64,000 bases of DNA from Charina bottae (GCA_023362775.1 JALMGJ010000013.1:27816274-27880273), one strand, 5' to 3'; numbered from the stretch's first letter, positions 43,561 through 55,394 are shown. A program made the numbers and translations. Notes: generated by a model from the sequence alone, not told the origin.

Positions 43561-44749
43561 GAGGCTTCTGGGCATCACAGACAAGACCTCGCCTACTTTT
43601 CTCTCCAGCGACCCAGGGGCATCCAAGAAGTCAGGGTAGCAGCTGGGACCACTTGGTTAAATCCTGCCCCTTCTGCTACCTTCACGCAACACGCACATAA
43701 AAGGGGCGGGACTCCATTCACGTCGCCGTGGCTGCCAGTGTGATTGTTTACTCCCCGCTGCAGCCCCCCCTATTAACGCCGGCATCCTTTATTCCTACTC
43801 CCCAGAAAGAGTCACAAGATCCAGTACTCTTGCGCATCCCCAGATGTTGCACGCACACGCACACCTCCTGGAGGACACATCCAGGGGTGCAACAGGCAGC
43901 CCCTCGCCGGCTGCTACTTTCCCCTCTGCAGTTTACAGCTAAGCTCTGATGGTATCCTTAGCTGCCTGCTTCCGGAGTGAAACTGGCAGGAGACTGGCGT
44001 GCACTTGGCACGGAGCCCCAGAACCTTGGGATGCTAAAGGCAAAGGCTGGCGAGAGGCCAAGGGCCCCCCTTTCTCCCCAGCAAAGGAGAACCCAGATGG
44101 GGAGGCGATCCAGTGCCCGAGAACCAGCAGGTGAGCTGCAGGTTCTGGATGGGTTGCCCGAGGCCGCTGGGGGTGGGAAAGCCCTTGGCCTGAGTCTCTG
44201 AGCAACGGGGGTGAGAAGCCGTGGCCAGACTAAGGGCAGCAGAAGAGCCTGCTTGGTCCCGGGGGAGACCCAGCCTTCAGACAGCCCACCGGGTGCCCCG
44301 GCGGGAGCGCATCAAGTTCCCTGCCCAGCCTATTCCCAGGGCCGCCCTTGGGCCCTGCAACCAACATGGAGCCCTACTATCTCCGGAGAGCCTTTGGTGG
44401 CTCCTGGTCATCCTGCCCCATCCAGGCCCTCTGGATAACCTGAATGTGGTCAAATCTCCCATTTAACGCTGACCCGGGAAAGAGGTTTTCTTGCATTTTC
44501 CACCCTTCACGTCCACGGCACAGATTGTCAAGGAGAGGGGGAAAGCCTTCTCCAACGCTCCCTCTCGCCCCGCCATGCAGAACCCACTGCCCTCATCCCC
44601 TCCCTATTTCTCCCGCCAGCTCCATCCACGGCCCTCACAGCCCCGCGGTCCTCGGGTTGCCCTTTCTGGCATCCTTTTCCGTGCGTGGTGACCCAGAACT
44701 GGATACAGTAAATGCAGACTTATCATAGATTTGGGTAAAGAGTTGGAGC
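43561..44749. other. Unique non-coding stretch
   Basis: No feature recognised. Confidence 0.4.
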
Positions 44750-44757
44750 CTCTGCAG

Positions 44758-44869
44758 GGTACGGTCAAAAACGTCAGGAGGGCTTCACCTGCTTTTTATG
44801 ATGCACCTAAAAAACCGGCAGAGCTTTGAACATACCATCATGGCCACCATCATGGTGTTTTTGACCACA
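44758..44869. mobile_element. Palindromic hAT-like MITE (YY1-motif family), fullest copy
   Basis: Ends CGGTCAAAAAC and GTTTTTGACCACA are inverted repeats. Direct repeats CTCTGCAG at 44750-44757 and 44870-44877 are exact and 8 bases long, as for hAT insertions. The arms carry ATGATGGTGGCC-type sequence and AAAGCTCTGCC. Non-coding. Confidence 0.72.
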
Positions 44870-44877
44870 CTCTGCAG

Positions 44878-45161
44878 ACATCGCTGAGCCCCTTAGCAGG
44901 AGGATTTGATCAGCTGCGAGCCGAATGTTGTGTGTGTATTTGTTTGGGAGAATAACAGGAGAGCACTAAGAATAAATGCAATCGTTGCCATCCTTTGTGC
45001 TTCGTCCTGGCTCGTGCAATGGCTGACATGTGGAGTGCAAATTCTCGGGGGTGGAATTGCCATTTGCCACCCCTTAAAAAGCCCCCTTCTCTGGGCCAAC
45101 CCCTTGGACCACCAGCTATCCAGAAGCCCCTTGTGGGATGATAATGCGAGGCCTGAGCACA
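44878..45161. other. Unique non-coding stretch
   Basis: No feature recognised. Confidence 0.4.
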
Positions 45162-45175
45162 GCGCCCCCTGGCGG
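45162..45175 (-). promoter_or_regulatory. CTCF-like binding motif
   Basis: Minus strand CCGCCAGGGGGCGC, a classic CTCF core variant, about 1.4 kb upstream of the CpG island. Confidence 0.6.
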
Positions 45176-46589
45176 CCCACAGGAGATGGCCCTGCAGCCT
45201 TAACCTGTGCCCTTCCCCGCCGCCTGCTTCTGAGCACTGAGCAGAGGCCTCTGGGGGGAGGAGAAGCCTAAAGGGAGTACCAGGGACCAGGAACAGGTCG
45301 CAGCTCTGAAGAGGAACCTTCCCGCACTGTTGAAACTCCCCCCCTTGCCTGGAGAGGGTGGCCACCCCCAAAAGCAAGCCAGAGAACAGCGCTGATGGGC
45401 GAGGCTGCTGCATAATTGCTTGCAACTGCTTTCCTGTGCCATTGCATTATGAATCCCAACTATTCATTTGCTATTTCGGCGGGTTTATCAATGGGGCCGC
45501 CTGGCACCACTCTTCAGGCACGGGGGAATAAAGGGGCCCGCCAGGCCTGGGATGCTTCTGCAACGGGCGCCTCTGCCCGTGCAGATCAGGCAGGCAGCTT
45601 TTGCATCATGCAGACCGCCTCCCCACTGATGGAGCAGCTGCCTGCCCCCTCGGTGGAATTCCTCCAAGGCCAGCTTCAACCCGTCCCGTCCCGTCCCGTC
45701 CAGCCAGCCAGACCAGGCACCTTTGGGTCTGCCCTGAATTTACGGCCAGTCCAGAATTCAAGTATTGATCTTCATCCTCTGTCAGCAGCGATGCATCATT
45801 CTGCAACCTTCTTCCATATTTCTGCCCGTCGATAATCTTGCCTTGAACATGCCACGGTCCCCCTGGGCTACTCGTGATGACAGGACCCTTTTGGGTGGCA
45901 CCCTCTCCACAGGCCCCGCCCCTGGCATGGTCCTGGCAGGTCTGCCTCGCCTGGCCTTTGGGAGATCGATGGCACCGGGGTTGGCCAGGAAATCTCGGCC
46001 ATTGATCAGGAGCGCATCGTGATTCGTCCTCGGACGCTCGGTCTCTGCCTTGCAGACTTTCGCTTCCACTGCTCGGCTCTTTCTGAGAGGCTTTGCATCG
46101 CTGCAGGCTTCAAACTTCCAGAGGATCGTTTTCAGGCTGACTGTTGCACGGAGGAAGCCCTGCGAACTGCTTCTGGAGAGCCCTCTGGGCCCAGAAGGAG
46201 CAGGCACGGCAGGCACTGTGTGCTGAGCATCACCCACCTGAAGGCAGAGCGACCCCCGTCCTCTCCCACACCTGACACTCTCTGGGGAAGGTCGGTAGCT
46301 GTGGACGAGCCGCCCCCCAAAGCAGCTGGTTGACCCCGAGAGTTTGGGAAAGAGGACCCCTTAGTGGTCAACCTGGAACGCAGGCCCCTTCTGCACCAGG
46401 GTGGCTGGGTGCGGAAGCGGGCCCGGCTGGGGCGTCTCCAGACTCACCCCTTGATCCTCTTTCCACCCTTGCCAGGCCTGGAAAGCTTCCTGGGGGCTTC
46501 TGCTCCCCCAACTTCCTCCCTTTGGCTGCGGGAGAGTTCCCCGGAAGGTGGCTTGCTGGGCTTGGCTGGAAGGATCACTCCGGAATGCC
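45176..46589. other. Unique DNA with an unrecognised open frame
   Basis: A 151-codon minus-strand frame (45782-46237) has an AT-hook-like KARRGRPAR and looks more protein-like than most frames here. It is unrecognised and lacks clear splice sites. A CCGTC pentamer run sits near 45686-45702. Confidence 0.35.
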
Positions 46590-46999
46590 TGCCTGCCCGC
46601 CTGCCCCCTCCCCGGCCCGTTTCCCGCTCGCCCCCCCCCCCCCGGTTCGGTGCAGCAGCCGCAGCGCTACAGCTTTTCCAGGGTGAGCGACCTGTCTCCG
46701 CCTCCCGCTTGTTCCCCCGCCCCTTCGCCATCTGCAGAAAAGGGGCCGCCCCGGCCCGGCCCAGCCCGGCCCGCCCCTCCCGGCGCCCCCGCCGCCCGCC
46801 AGCTCCCCACCGGCCGCCGAAAGGGAAGGGCCCCGGGCCGGGCGAGGCGGGGCGAGCGCTCCTCCAGCCGGGCGCCCTCGCCCCTGCGCCCAGCCCGGCC
46901 TCTCCAGCCCACCCCGGGGCGGCGCTTCCGCGCGCTCCGCCTCTCCTCCCGCCGGCCGGCCCAGCCCAGCCCAGCCCAGCCCGGGTTCTGCAGCGCTGG

Positions 47000-47318
47000 G
47001 AGAAGGCGAGTGGGAGCGGGCAGCGGCCCTTCCCGGCAGCCGGAGCGCCCGGAGGCGGCGGCGGCGGCGGCGGCGGCCCTTCTGCGCCCGAGTGCCATGG
47101 CCGAGCCCAGCTGAGGGGCGCGCGGCCCTGGCCTCTTCGCGGGCGGAGTGCGCCGCCAGCCTCGCCTTTGTCTGCGGATCGCCGGATGGGGCCCGCGGGG
47201 GGCCGGCCTGGAGGGGCCCCCTGAGCCGCCGCGCCGAGGGCCCCAACCCGGACGCCTTGGCGCAGGCCGGCCCCAGGATGCCGCCGCCGCCCCTCGGCTG
47301 AGAGAAGGCTGCTCCCGG
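47000..47318 (+). other. Probable non-coding first exon (start approximate)
   Basis: CCCGG followed by GTGAGT at 47319 is a consensus splice donor inside the CpG island, on the plus strand. The transcription start is not visible; 47000 is a placeholder. A short upstream reading frame of five codons (MAEPS) begins at 47097 in strong Kozak context. No protein start for the main product is evident, so the exon is likely 5' UTR. Gene identity unknown. Confidence 0.45.
47097..47114 (+). CDS. Minimal upstream ORF (five codons)
   Basis: ATG in GTGCCATGG context (G at -3 and +4), codons for M-A-E-P-S then TGA. If the exon is real, this strong start followed by an early stop would be expected to lower or regulate translation of the downstream frame. 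It may be chance. Confidence 0.3.
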   Translation: MAEPS

Positions 47319-48270
47319 GTGAGTGTCCGGCCGGCTGCGGCGCGGGGGGGCCTGCGGAGGACGGGGGGCGATGGATGGGCGGATGGGCGGGCGGCGAGGG
47401 GTCGCCGCGCGTGCGGGAGCCCGAGGAGCCGGCTTTTCCGTGGCGGCGGCGGTGCTGCCGAGGCTCGCGGCGACCAGGGAGGGCGAAGGGGGCGGCAGCT
47501 CTCCGGGGACGGTCGCCGCTTGCCGGGGAGGCGGGGGTGGCGAGGGGCTTCCCGGCGCAGCGGGGGGGGGGGGGGTCGGGAGACGCCTGAGCGGCGCGCA
47601 GAGCCAGGCTTGCCGGAGTCGGGCCGCACAGAGCCGGGCGAGTTCGGATGCGCAAAGGCGGCGCAGCGCGGCGTGGCTGGCGAAGCGCCCGGCCCGGCGC
47701 CGGCCTCTCCCGCTTCGCCGGCCCGAGGGACTGCTCCGCGCGGCGCCCCGGCTTCGTGCGGCCGGGCGAGCGGAGAAGCCGCGCCGGCGCCCGGCTCCTT
47801 TCGCCCACCCCCGGCTGCGGCCGGAGCTGAAGCGCCTCGCAGGGTACGCGGCGGCGGCGGCGGCGGCGGCGGCGGCTCCTCATCCTGAGCGGGCAGCGGG
47901 AGAGACGACGGAGCCCCTCCGCGTGCACGACCCCCGGTGGAGCCGAGGAGCGCCGGGAAAGGCGGCGTGCCCTCCGGCTTTGCGAAGCGGGCTCGGCTTC
48001 TCCCCGCCGCTCCGGGGAAGCAGCCGCCGGCGCGCCGGAGCCCTTCCGGCCGGGCGTTCGGAGGGAGGGTGCGGTTTGCCTGGGCAAGGAGACCCCGCTG
48101 GGAAACGGCTGGCCGGAGGGGGGTCGTCTTCGCTTCGGTCGCCCCCCAATGCCTGGCTCTGCAGCTTCGGCGTCCCTGCAGCCCCCGAGCAGAACTGCGG
48201 AGGGGCGCTGGTCCTGCCCCCTCCTCCCTGGCTGGTCCCCTCCCGCCCTCGGGTTGACGCCTGAGGCTCT

Positions 48271-48729
48271 CGCAAAACGGGGCGGAGGGTGGGCGCCAGG
48301 CTGGGAGAGGGCCCGGGGGTGCTGCGCTCTTCTCCCCAAGAGCTGACCCCCGCCTCCTCCGGAAACCCCTGGAGCCCTGCTGGCATTGGCGCCGCCGAGC
48401 ACCGGGCAGCAGAGCACACCGGAGGCACGTATGCAGCGTCTTTGCTTTCCTCACCGCCCCCCCCCCCCCCGGGCAGGGAGAAAAACGCGCTCAGCTGCTT
48501 AACCCACAGCCACGCACTTAAGCAGTAAAATATGCAGGCTGTTAACACACCCACAGGCATTTCAGGATGTGTCCAGACACCGGCACGATGGAGGAGCAGC
48601 TTTTGCTGCTGTTTACGTGGTGGCCTGTGGTAGAATAACAAGAGCCGAAAGGGAGAGAAAAACGAGGCGTTGTGGACTCTGGGGAGGGAGGGGGAGGACG
48701 GCGCTGAGACCCCCTTTCCTTGGCAGGGT
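48271..48729. other. Flank of CpG island
   Basis: C-run near 48457-48471. No feature recognised. Confidence 0.4.
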
Positions 48730-48822
48730 GCCCTCTCGGTGTGCTGAGACAGCAACTCCCAGAATTCCCAGCACAGCTAAAAGAATTCTGGGAGTTGCAG
48801 CCCAACGCATCTGGAAGGGGGC
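48730..48822. mobile_element. Palindromic MITE, second family
   Basis: Exact 16-base inverted repeats GCAACTCCCAGAATTC (48752-48767) and its complement (48783-48798), with partly conserved outer arms. Confidence 0.7.
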
Positions 48823-49271
48823 AGGGCATTATAACTGCTGGGTCGGTTTGGATGCCCCAAAGGGTTCCCTGCAGACCTCGAGACCCACCCAAACCCGGGC
48901 AGAGTTAGGCAGGGCTCAGCCGGTTGACAGAGGGCCCCCCAGCTGAGGCTTGACAACCCAGCCTTCCTGTGTCGTTTACCTGCATGTCTGCTCCTGTCTA
49001 TTTACCTGGCCGAGCTCACTGGTCCTGCACTGATCCTTTCTGTTTAAATTTATCCCTCCATAAATAAAGGGATGATGGTCTCTTTCACAGGGACCTGGCT
49101 GCACTCTTTTTTCATGCAGGGACACTCTGGATCCTGTTTACTCACATGTAAACCCCGCTAGATGCATACGGTTTTCTCTTTCCAATCTGCAACTCTCCAG
49201 ACCAATCTTTCATCGGGAAGATTTGGGAGGATGAAGTCCCACTCATTTGGAGGGACCCTAACCTGCTGTAG
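48823..49271. other. Unique non-coding stretch
   Basis: No feature recognised. Confidence 0.4.
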
Positions 49272-49352
49272 CTATATTCAGATGTAACAGTAAACCAGGG
49301 TTTTAAACAATCATCTATTGACAAGCCACAATAGCCTGGGACATGCATAACA
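49272..49352. repeat. Degenerate interspersed repeat (AAACCATGG/GGTTCACAC family)
   Basis: GTAAACCAGGGTTTTAAAC and GACAAGCCACAATAGCCTGG words match the copy at 36716. Confidence 0.4.
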
Positions 49353-51354
49353 CCAGACTCAAACCAATTGCAGTATGTATTTAATATAAAAGATGTACCT
49401 TTCCTTTCTGTTTCCTTCTTGCTTGGTATGTATACTATTCAGGGTAGCTAATGACAATGAAAACCACTGCAAAGTTGGTATAATTTAAAAGACTGGCTCG
49501 GTTATTTCATCCAAACCAGTAGAAGAGAAACCTGCCCGTTGGCAAACACGAGTCTAATAAAAGAAGGCAGCTGACATTCAAGTAGGTTTGCATTTCCGGG
49601 GAGCAGATTTTTCTTCTGGCGGCAGAAGACCTGCCTGGTCTCCTGAGGCAGTGAGTTCCGTGGTTTAGACGCGGCCCCTGCCAAGGCCTTTGCTTGCCTC
49701 CCCGCCCCACCCCGCCCCTCCTTGTGCTCCTGCCAGGCTGGGGCAACAGAACAGGCAGGCTGGTAGGACAGACCAGGCCGCCTTGAGCCTGGACTGGACC
49801 TCATCTTGCTTCCGGGATCCTGTCCTGGCGAGGGGGAGGCGCGCCTCGTCCTCTGCTGTCTCCCCCACTCCTGCTTCCCAGTCAGCGGGTTGTGTTGCAC
49901 GCTTGAGTAGTGGAATGGTGTGTGCGGTCTTGCTGGGTTCGCGGCTGTTGTGCCCCCTTGGTGCTCTCCTTGTGCAAATGCCAGGCTTCGTGGGTGCCAC
50001 CCGTCGGCATCAGGCCAAAAACAGAAAGAGCAGAATTTGAGGGAGTTTCCAGACGGCTGCCTTGGTAGGTTTGCTCCAAACCGAACGGCATCTTATTACG
50101 TGGCCAGGATGACCCTTGCCTTTCTTCCTGGGCTCCGGTGAAAAGGAGGCAGCCCGGGTCGGTCCTTCTAGTGACCTAACAGGTGTCTCCTCCGACCTCC
50201 AGATGAGCATGACTACAAATCTCGCAATCCTCAGCCGGAGGGGAGGAGAAGGCCCCAAGACTTGCAAAACTGCTTGTATGCCTGCTTTGGTAGAGGGTGT
50301 CGCAAGAGAAAGGGGTCCCTGCTGTGAATGCCACAATCTGCTCAATCAAGGGGGAGGGGGAGGCTGCCCTAAACAGAGCGGGCTGGTCTTCCCTGTGGGG
50401 GGGGGGGGAGGCGCAAGGCCAAGGGCTACCCCCCCACCGCTCCTGCTGGCCAAGGAAGGCCTGCAGAACTGGAGGAGCGTGGCTGCAGCAGGAAGGCCCC
50501 TTCCTCCATTATCTCCTTTCCACTATTGGTGCCCCCTCCCCCCCCAGCCGCTCCAGATGGTTCCGTAGGGAATTCTCTGCCAGCATTTGACAGACAGCCT
50601 TGACTTTCCCTCCGCCTGGGCCCCCAATTCCCTCCGCTGTCAAAGTGCCAAGGAGCAGCAGTCAGTAAACCTGCGGGGTTTACTCTGGGGAGAGAACAGG
50701 CCGGGCTCCCGGTTCCAGACCCAGAGAGCTACGGGGTCAAGTGGCATCTTCTTGGCACATTCCTATCGGAGGCTGTGGCGAGATGAGCAGAGGGGTTTGC
50801 CTCATTCGCTTATTGAAATGGGTGCTCGTATTTACATTTCTAGGCTGGTTTTCAGGATAGCGTTCTCCCAAGCTGGCTTACAGCACATCTGACGCATAAG
50901 ATCAAAATCTCAACAATGCAATTTAGAATCGCCAAGTACACAGCTTTTGCTCTGAGGCTGGGATGCACGTTCCACCTTCCTGCTTGCAGGAAATCCCCGT
51001 TTTGGCTGACTCCCATTCTCCAAAACCGCCACCGAGCTGTAGAGGACTGGATGTGTTTCTGGGACGCCAGGGAAACCCTGCTCAAAACTTAATGTGTGTT
51101 CTAGTATTTAACCAGCGGCAGAAGGCTCTGGGTGAAACCAGGGGCTGCAGAAGGTTATGAAAGCCCCCAGACCCCGATTTGGATTTGCACAGCCCTTAAG
51201 TCCTCAAGCCGAACTAACAAAATACGCTGCTTGCTTTGATATATGCTGTTACCAGCTCAAGCAAGATGTGATGGCCCAACAATTAGGCCACCCATTTTAG
51301 CCTTGCTTGGTGTTTAAACTGGACACTGAATGAATCAATTTCTTGGCTTCACAC
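49353..51354. other. Unique non-coding stretch
   Basis: Intron-like if the first exon at 47.3 kb is real. G-run near 50396-50408. No exon recognised. Confidence 0.4.
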
Positions 51355-51470
51355 GGTAGTCTCACCCAGTGACCTGCATTCACACAGCACATCAGGTCAC
51401 AAACAAAAACTAACCAGGGTTGAAGCCAGCCAAGTTGAGTGTGTGGTGTGAGTACAGCTGCTGGGCTTAT
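51355..51470. repeat. Degenerate interspersed repeat (AAACCATGG/GGTTCACAC family)
   Basis: ACACAGCACATCAGG, AACTAACCAGGG and AGCCAGCCAAGTTGAG words; weakest of the listed copies. Confidence 0.3.
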
Positions 51471-51813
51471 AAGTGACATGGTTCAATGTCTGGTGTGACT
51501 CCCAGAATCCCCGAGTTCTCCTGTTTCCAGATATGCAAATCTATTCAGCTGCAAAATTTGGAGCACAGTGTTCTGAATGTCTTGGCTTTCTATGATTTTA
51601 CAAGTATCTATACCTTTTGAAACTAAGCTTATGCACCTGTGAGATTCCAGATATCCAGGAAAAAGGCTCCATGATAGAGAATTTCTGTACAAACCAGAGA
51701 TCCTCGAAGAGATCTGTTCCCCCATCTTAACCCACCAGCTTGGGTGAGAGACTTGCTCTCTTTAGTGTGGATCACCTGTTAAAAAGCAAATTGACTAGCA
51801 GAGGAATGAAGCT
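51471..51813. other. Unique non-coding stretch
   Basis: No feature recognised. Confidence 0.4.
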
Positions 51814-51815
51814 TA

Positions 51816-52140
51816 CAGGTAGTCCTCGCTTAATGACCAGAATTGGGACCAGAATTTCAGTTGTTAAGCGAACCACGTGGGTGTTAAGCAAATCACATGG
51901 TCCCCCATTGATTTTGCTTGTCAGAAGCCGGCCGTGAAGGTCGAAAATAGTGATCACGTGACCATGGGACGCTGCGATGGTCATAAATGCGAATCGGTTG
52001 CCAAGCACCCAAATCGTGATCACGTGACTGTGGGGGAATGCTGCAATGGTTGTGAGGACCGGTTGCAAGTTGGGTTTTTTCAGCACTGTTGTAAGTCCGA
52101 ACTGTCACTAAATGAATGGTTGTTAAGCGAGGACTACCTG
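51816..52140. mobile_element. Tigger-like (TcMar) MITE, copy 2
   Basis: Ends CAGGTAGTCCTCGCTTAA and CTACCTG complement with TA on both sides (51814-51815 and 52141-52142). About 90 bases shorter than copy 1 by an internal deletion after the left end. Carries TGATCACGTGAC twice (near 51950 and 52016). Confidence 0.9.
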
Positions 52141-52142
52141 TA

Positions 52143-53400
52143 TTTGCCAAATCACATTGTAGAGTCGTAGCCATCTCAGCCTCTTTGGAAAGTCAACGCT
52201 TCCCCCCTTTCCTCCCAAAACAGGCTGTTCTAAACTGTGTGCAATACGCCCCAGAGTTGCCAGGAACTCTTGCGTTGACTCACGGACTGTTGATCCGGAT
52301 GAAAAGCAGAACCTGTCACTTGGGCACCCCCTTCTCCTTGGACAGGTGAAGGCGTGAGAGCCCTCCATAGCAGTGCGGGCAAGGCTGCCAGAGGCAGGAA
52401 AGGCAGGCCACGGTAATTCACCGTACCCTGCGTGCGGGTGCTTTGTACATGTAAGCCATAACGTGTGTTCTGCTCTTCGGGGAGAAAAATCTGAAACACG
52501 TGAGGATGAGATTAAAATAGACCGGAGCTGCTATTCCTGATACCCCAGCGCATATTCTGACCCGCACGATGCGGGAGCATCTCTCCCTGCGCCGAGTGCA
52601 GCCGGCGTTCTGCCTTCTGCACATCCGAAAGGGACAGTTGGTGCTGGCGGTGGGAGTCCAGGCCTTCTGCCAAGTGGCAGCCTTCAGGTCAGTTAGGAGG
52701 GCAGGAGCCGAGAACAGGTAGGAGGGCTGGACAAAGGCCAAAGGTGGTTCCAGGATTGGCTGGTTCCCCCCCTTCTTCCCCCCTCCAAATGGGGGGCCAG
52801 GTTGGAAAAAACACACATCAGGGAGCAGCCTAAAGGGGTGGTCTTTCTTGCTGTCTGCCTAGAACAGCTTTTATCCTTTTTTTCCTGGCCCAACAGTGGC
52901 ACCAAAGCCCCCTTTGAGAAATTCGGCTAGCTTCATTCAAATCCATGGGTGAAATTCGCCCCCATTTTTGCTTGCTTCACTCCCGGCCCCCTCCTCCTCT
53001 TCCACGGGGCACGTGTGTGTGCGTGGGGGGGGGCTCTTCCCCCCAGCCTGGGCTGCTTATGTGCTGGTTCTCTTATATTCTCCCTCAGGGCTGGTTTTCC
53101 TCTAGTTTCTGGATTCCAAATTTAAACAATTCCGTTTGGTAAGGGCACCTTCTCCTTATACATTCAAGCAACGAAACAAATGAATTTTGCACATGGGGTA
53201 AAACCCAGGCCGTTGCAGCAGAGGGAGGCTGAGCAGCAACCCTAGAGATTGGGCACCCTGAGGAGAAACGGGGGAACTGGGCCCACGGGGTTTGGCGCCC
53301 AGCTTGTGGTCTTCCTGGGAGCTAATTCTGGGCCAACGGGGACTTTTCCCTGCTCATCAAGGCTCTCCTTGCATTCTTCCCACGGCAGGCGTGTCCCCAG
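52143..53400. other. Unique non-coding stretch
   Basis: No feature recognised. Confidence 0.4.
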
Positions 53401-53458
53401 GGTGTGGTCCAGAAAGTCAAGATGGTGGCCATGGCAGCGTGGTCGAAGCTCTACCTGT
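53401..53458 (+). mobile_element. Palindromic hAT-like MITE fragment (YY1-motif family), copy 5
   Basis: GGTGTGGTCCAGAAAGTCAA, GATGGTGGCCATGG and GAAGCTCTACC match one arm of 44758-44869. Confidence 0.6.
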
Positions 53459-53759
53459 ACGGGCAAGAGGTGGACCTTCTGCAACTGCCTGTGGGTCTCT
53501 CTAATCTTTTAGCCTCAAAGTTGGGAGGACCCGAATTTCGTTCTCTGGGCTTCAAGAGCGAGAGGCTTTTGCATGGTTAAAAAGTAGGGCAATGTTGCTT
53601 CCCGCCATCTACCATGAAGAGGATCAGTTAGCTTTTTTAAAAAGAAATCTCTAAGTTCCCAGACGCAGGCCATGTTTTCTGCTGTCAAATGTGACTTGAG
53701 ATCCCCTGGGGATGACAGAGCCGCAGTCCAACCTGCCTGACCCCCTAGGCTGAGAAGGT
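53459..53759. other. Unique non-coding stretch
   Basis: No feature recognised. Confidence 0.4.
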
Positions 53760-53868
53760 CGCTCCCTCTCTCTCTTTCTCCTCCCTCCCTCCCTCCTTCC
53801 CTCCCTCCCTTCCTTCCTTCCTTCTCTCTCATCCTCCCTCCCTCCGTCTCTTTCCCTTCCTTCCTGGC
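53760..53868. repeat. Pyrimidine-rich (CCCT/CTTC)n tract
   Basis: Interrupted CT-rich simple sequence, same type as 34367-34540. Confidence 0.9.
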
Positions 53869-54430
53869 CATGTCAGCTGCGGCAGTCTGACCTGTGGGAG
53901 CCGGGCAGAGTTTGCAGAGCAGCTCCTAAACTCACGGGATGCGTTTCTGAAAGTCCTGCGCTTGGCAAGCGGTCAAGGTGGGCCCTCGAAGGGCCAGAGC
54001 GAAGCAGAGTTCTCCTTGGATGGAAGGAGCCAAACTGGCTGGCGCGGGTTTGCAGCTCCTCACCTGGCGGAGGCGGAGCCAATAAATATTAAGGTGAGGA
54101 GAGCGAATGAGCCACGCATTTGCCTCCCAGGGCAGGACGGCTCTCCCCCTCTCCCCGCCATTATTCCCCGCTGAAAGCTTCCCCTTTTAAGGAAGGGGAC
54201 AGGCTCCGTCCCTCCCTGCCCTCCCCTGCCTCTGCGTGGGTCCCAGCTCTCGATTTAGCGATTGGGAGGCCTTGGGCTTGGAGGCGAGGGTCCTGCCCCC
54301 CAGCGGCCCCTCCTCTGAAGACTGCAGCAGCTCTTGCTGGAGCCTTCCCTTCCGAGGCTGCTTGCGTTCCAAGCCGCTGTTGCTGTTTTTCGCGGCCTGC
54401 GTGAGGTGGCTTCCAGGGGAACATGAGCGG
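53869..54430. other. Unique non-coding stretch
   Basis: No feature recognised. Confidence 0.4.
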
Positions 54431-54530
54431 TAGTCGTGTAAGGTGTGCAAGTTAATTAAGAGCCTGCCGATGCTGTTTGATAGCTCCTCTTCCAAGGCCC
54501 CTCGGAGCGTCGGATTTGCCATCGCACATT
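54431..54530. promoter_or_regulatory. Possible enhancer with T-box and LHX-type sites
   Basis: AGGTGTG (54441-54447) lies next to TTAATTAA (54452-54459) in repeat-free DNA. Confidence 0.3.
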
Positions 54531-55394
54531 CTCCTTCCTGCGTCTTCCAGTTTTGTCGGCTGCCCTGCTGGGACGGTGAGAGTGACCACCGGAAAGCCCC
54601 AGGTGTGTGTGTGTGGGGGGGGGGGCTGCAGCGGCCGAAGGGTTATGGCGGCTGCCCCCGTTTTCCTCCCGTGTGCGTGCAGTCCCCCTCTCCAGCCGCC
54701 CATAGCAACCGTCAGCGGCTGGCAGAGGTTTCCAAAGCAAGGCGAGGCCTCGGGATCGATGGCATAGGAGCGCCAGCAGAGCCTGGCGGGGAAACATAAA
54801 TCAGGCCTTGAGACGAACTTATTGCAAAGGTTTGGCCTCCGAGCCTCCCTTAGCTCCACTCTAATCTTGGCGAGGCAGTCGAGGTGCGTGAGGATAAGTG
54901 CAGATGTTACGTAAAGGCCCAGATGTGAATCCAGCTTACTCTGTCACCCCAGGGCTGGGGCAACGCGGCATAGGAAACTTCATGTGGTAAGAAACCTGTA
55001 CCACTCAGACCACCAGGGTGGGACTCTAATTTCCGAATCCTGCATTACTTTTGCGGAGAAGAAAGGGGGCAAACTCAAGCAGGTAAATATGGTGCATTCT
55101 CCCTGGCCTGGCACCTTCGTTTCTGAAGTGCCTGGCAGGGATGATCTACAGCGAGATGTTCTGTTCTCTTGCCATCCAGCCCACCCTGATCTTCGCAGAG
55201 GCCGAGCCATGTGCGCTCCTGCAAGTGGAAGTCAGGCCTAATGGGGGGGCGGGGCGGGCGGACTTGTATGGCCAGAGGAGTCAGGGCAAGCTGGAGGAGG
55301 CCTCGCCAATCTCTGGCAGGCAATGGATATCACATATCACAGGGCCTGGAGGAGGGGAGCTGCAGAGCCCTCGATCCTGTGTCCAGGGATCTGG
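54531..55394. other. Unique non-coding stretch
   Basis: No gene recognised. The last part may belong to the repeat at 55395. Confidence 0.35.

Larger units (their letters stand above)
46590..48270. promoter_or_regulatory. Major CpG island, probable gene promoter
   Basis: Long stretch of very high GC with dense CpG, many GC boxes and GGC/CCG runs (47054-47075 and about 47849-47874). By far the strongest island in the window. No TATA box was recognised, as is usual for such promoters. The long proline/arginine/glycine-rich frames on both strands follow from composition. The island could also fire on the minus strand. Confidence 0.85.

Noticed and set aside
43463..43639. Exon following CTCCCCTGCAG
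   Set aside because: Composition is GC-rich with no recognised protein; the acceptor-like tract alone is weak evidence.
46444..48417. 657-codon open frame on the minus strand and overlapping long frames on the plus strand
   Set aside because: All lie in the CpG island, consist mostly of Pro, Arg, Ala and Gly in several frames at once, and match no domain. Stop codons are simply rare at this GC level.
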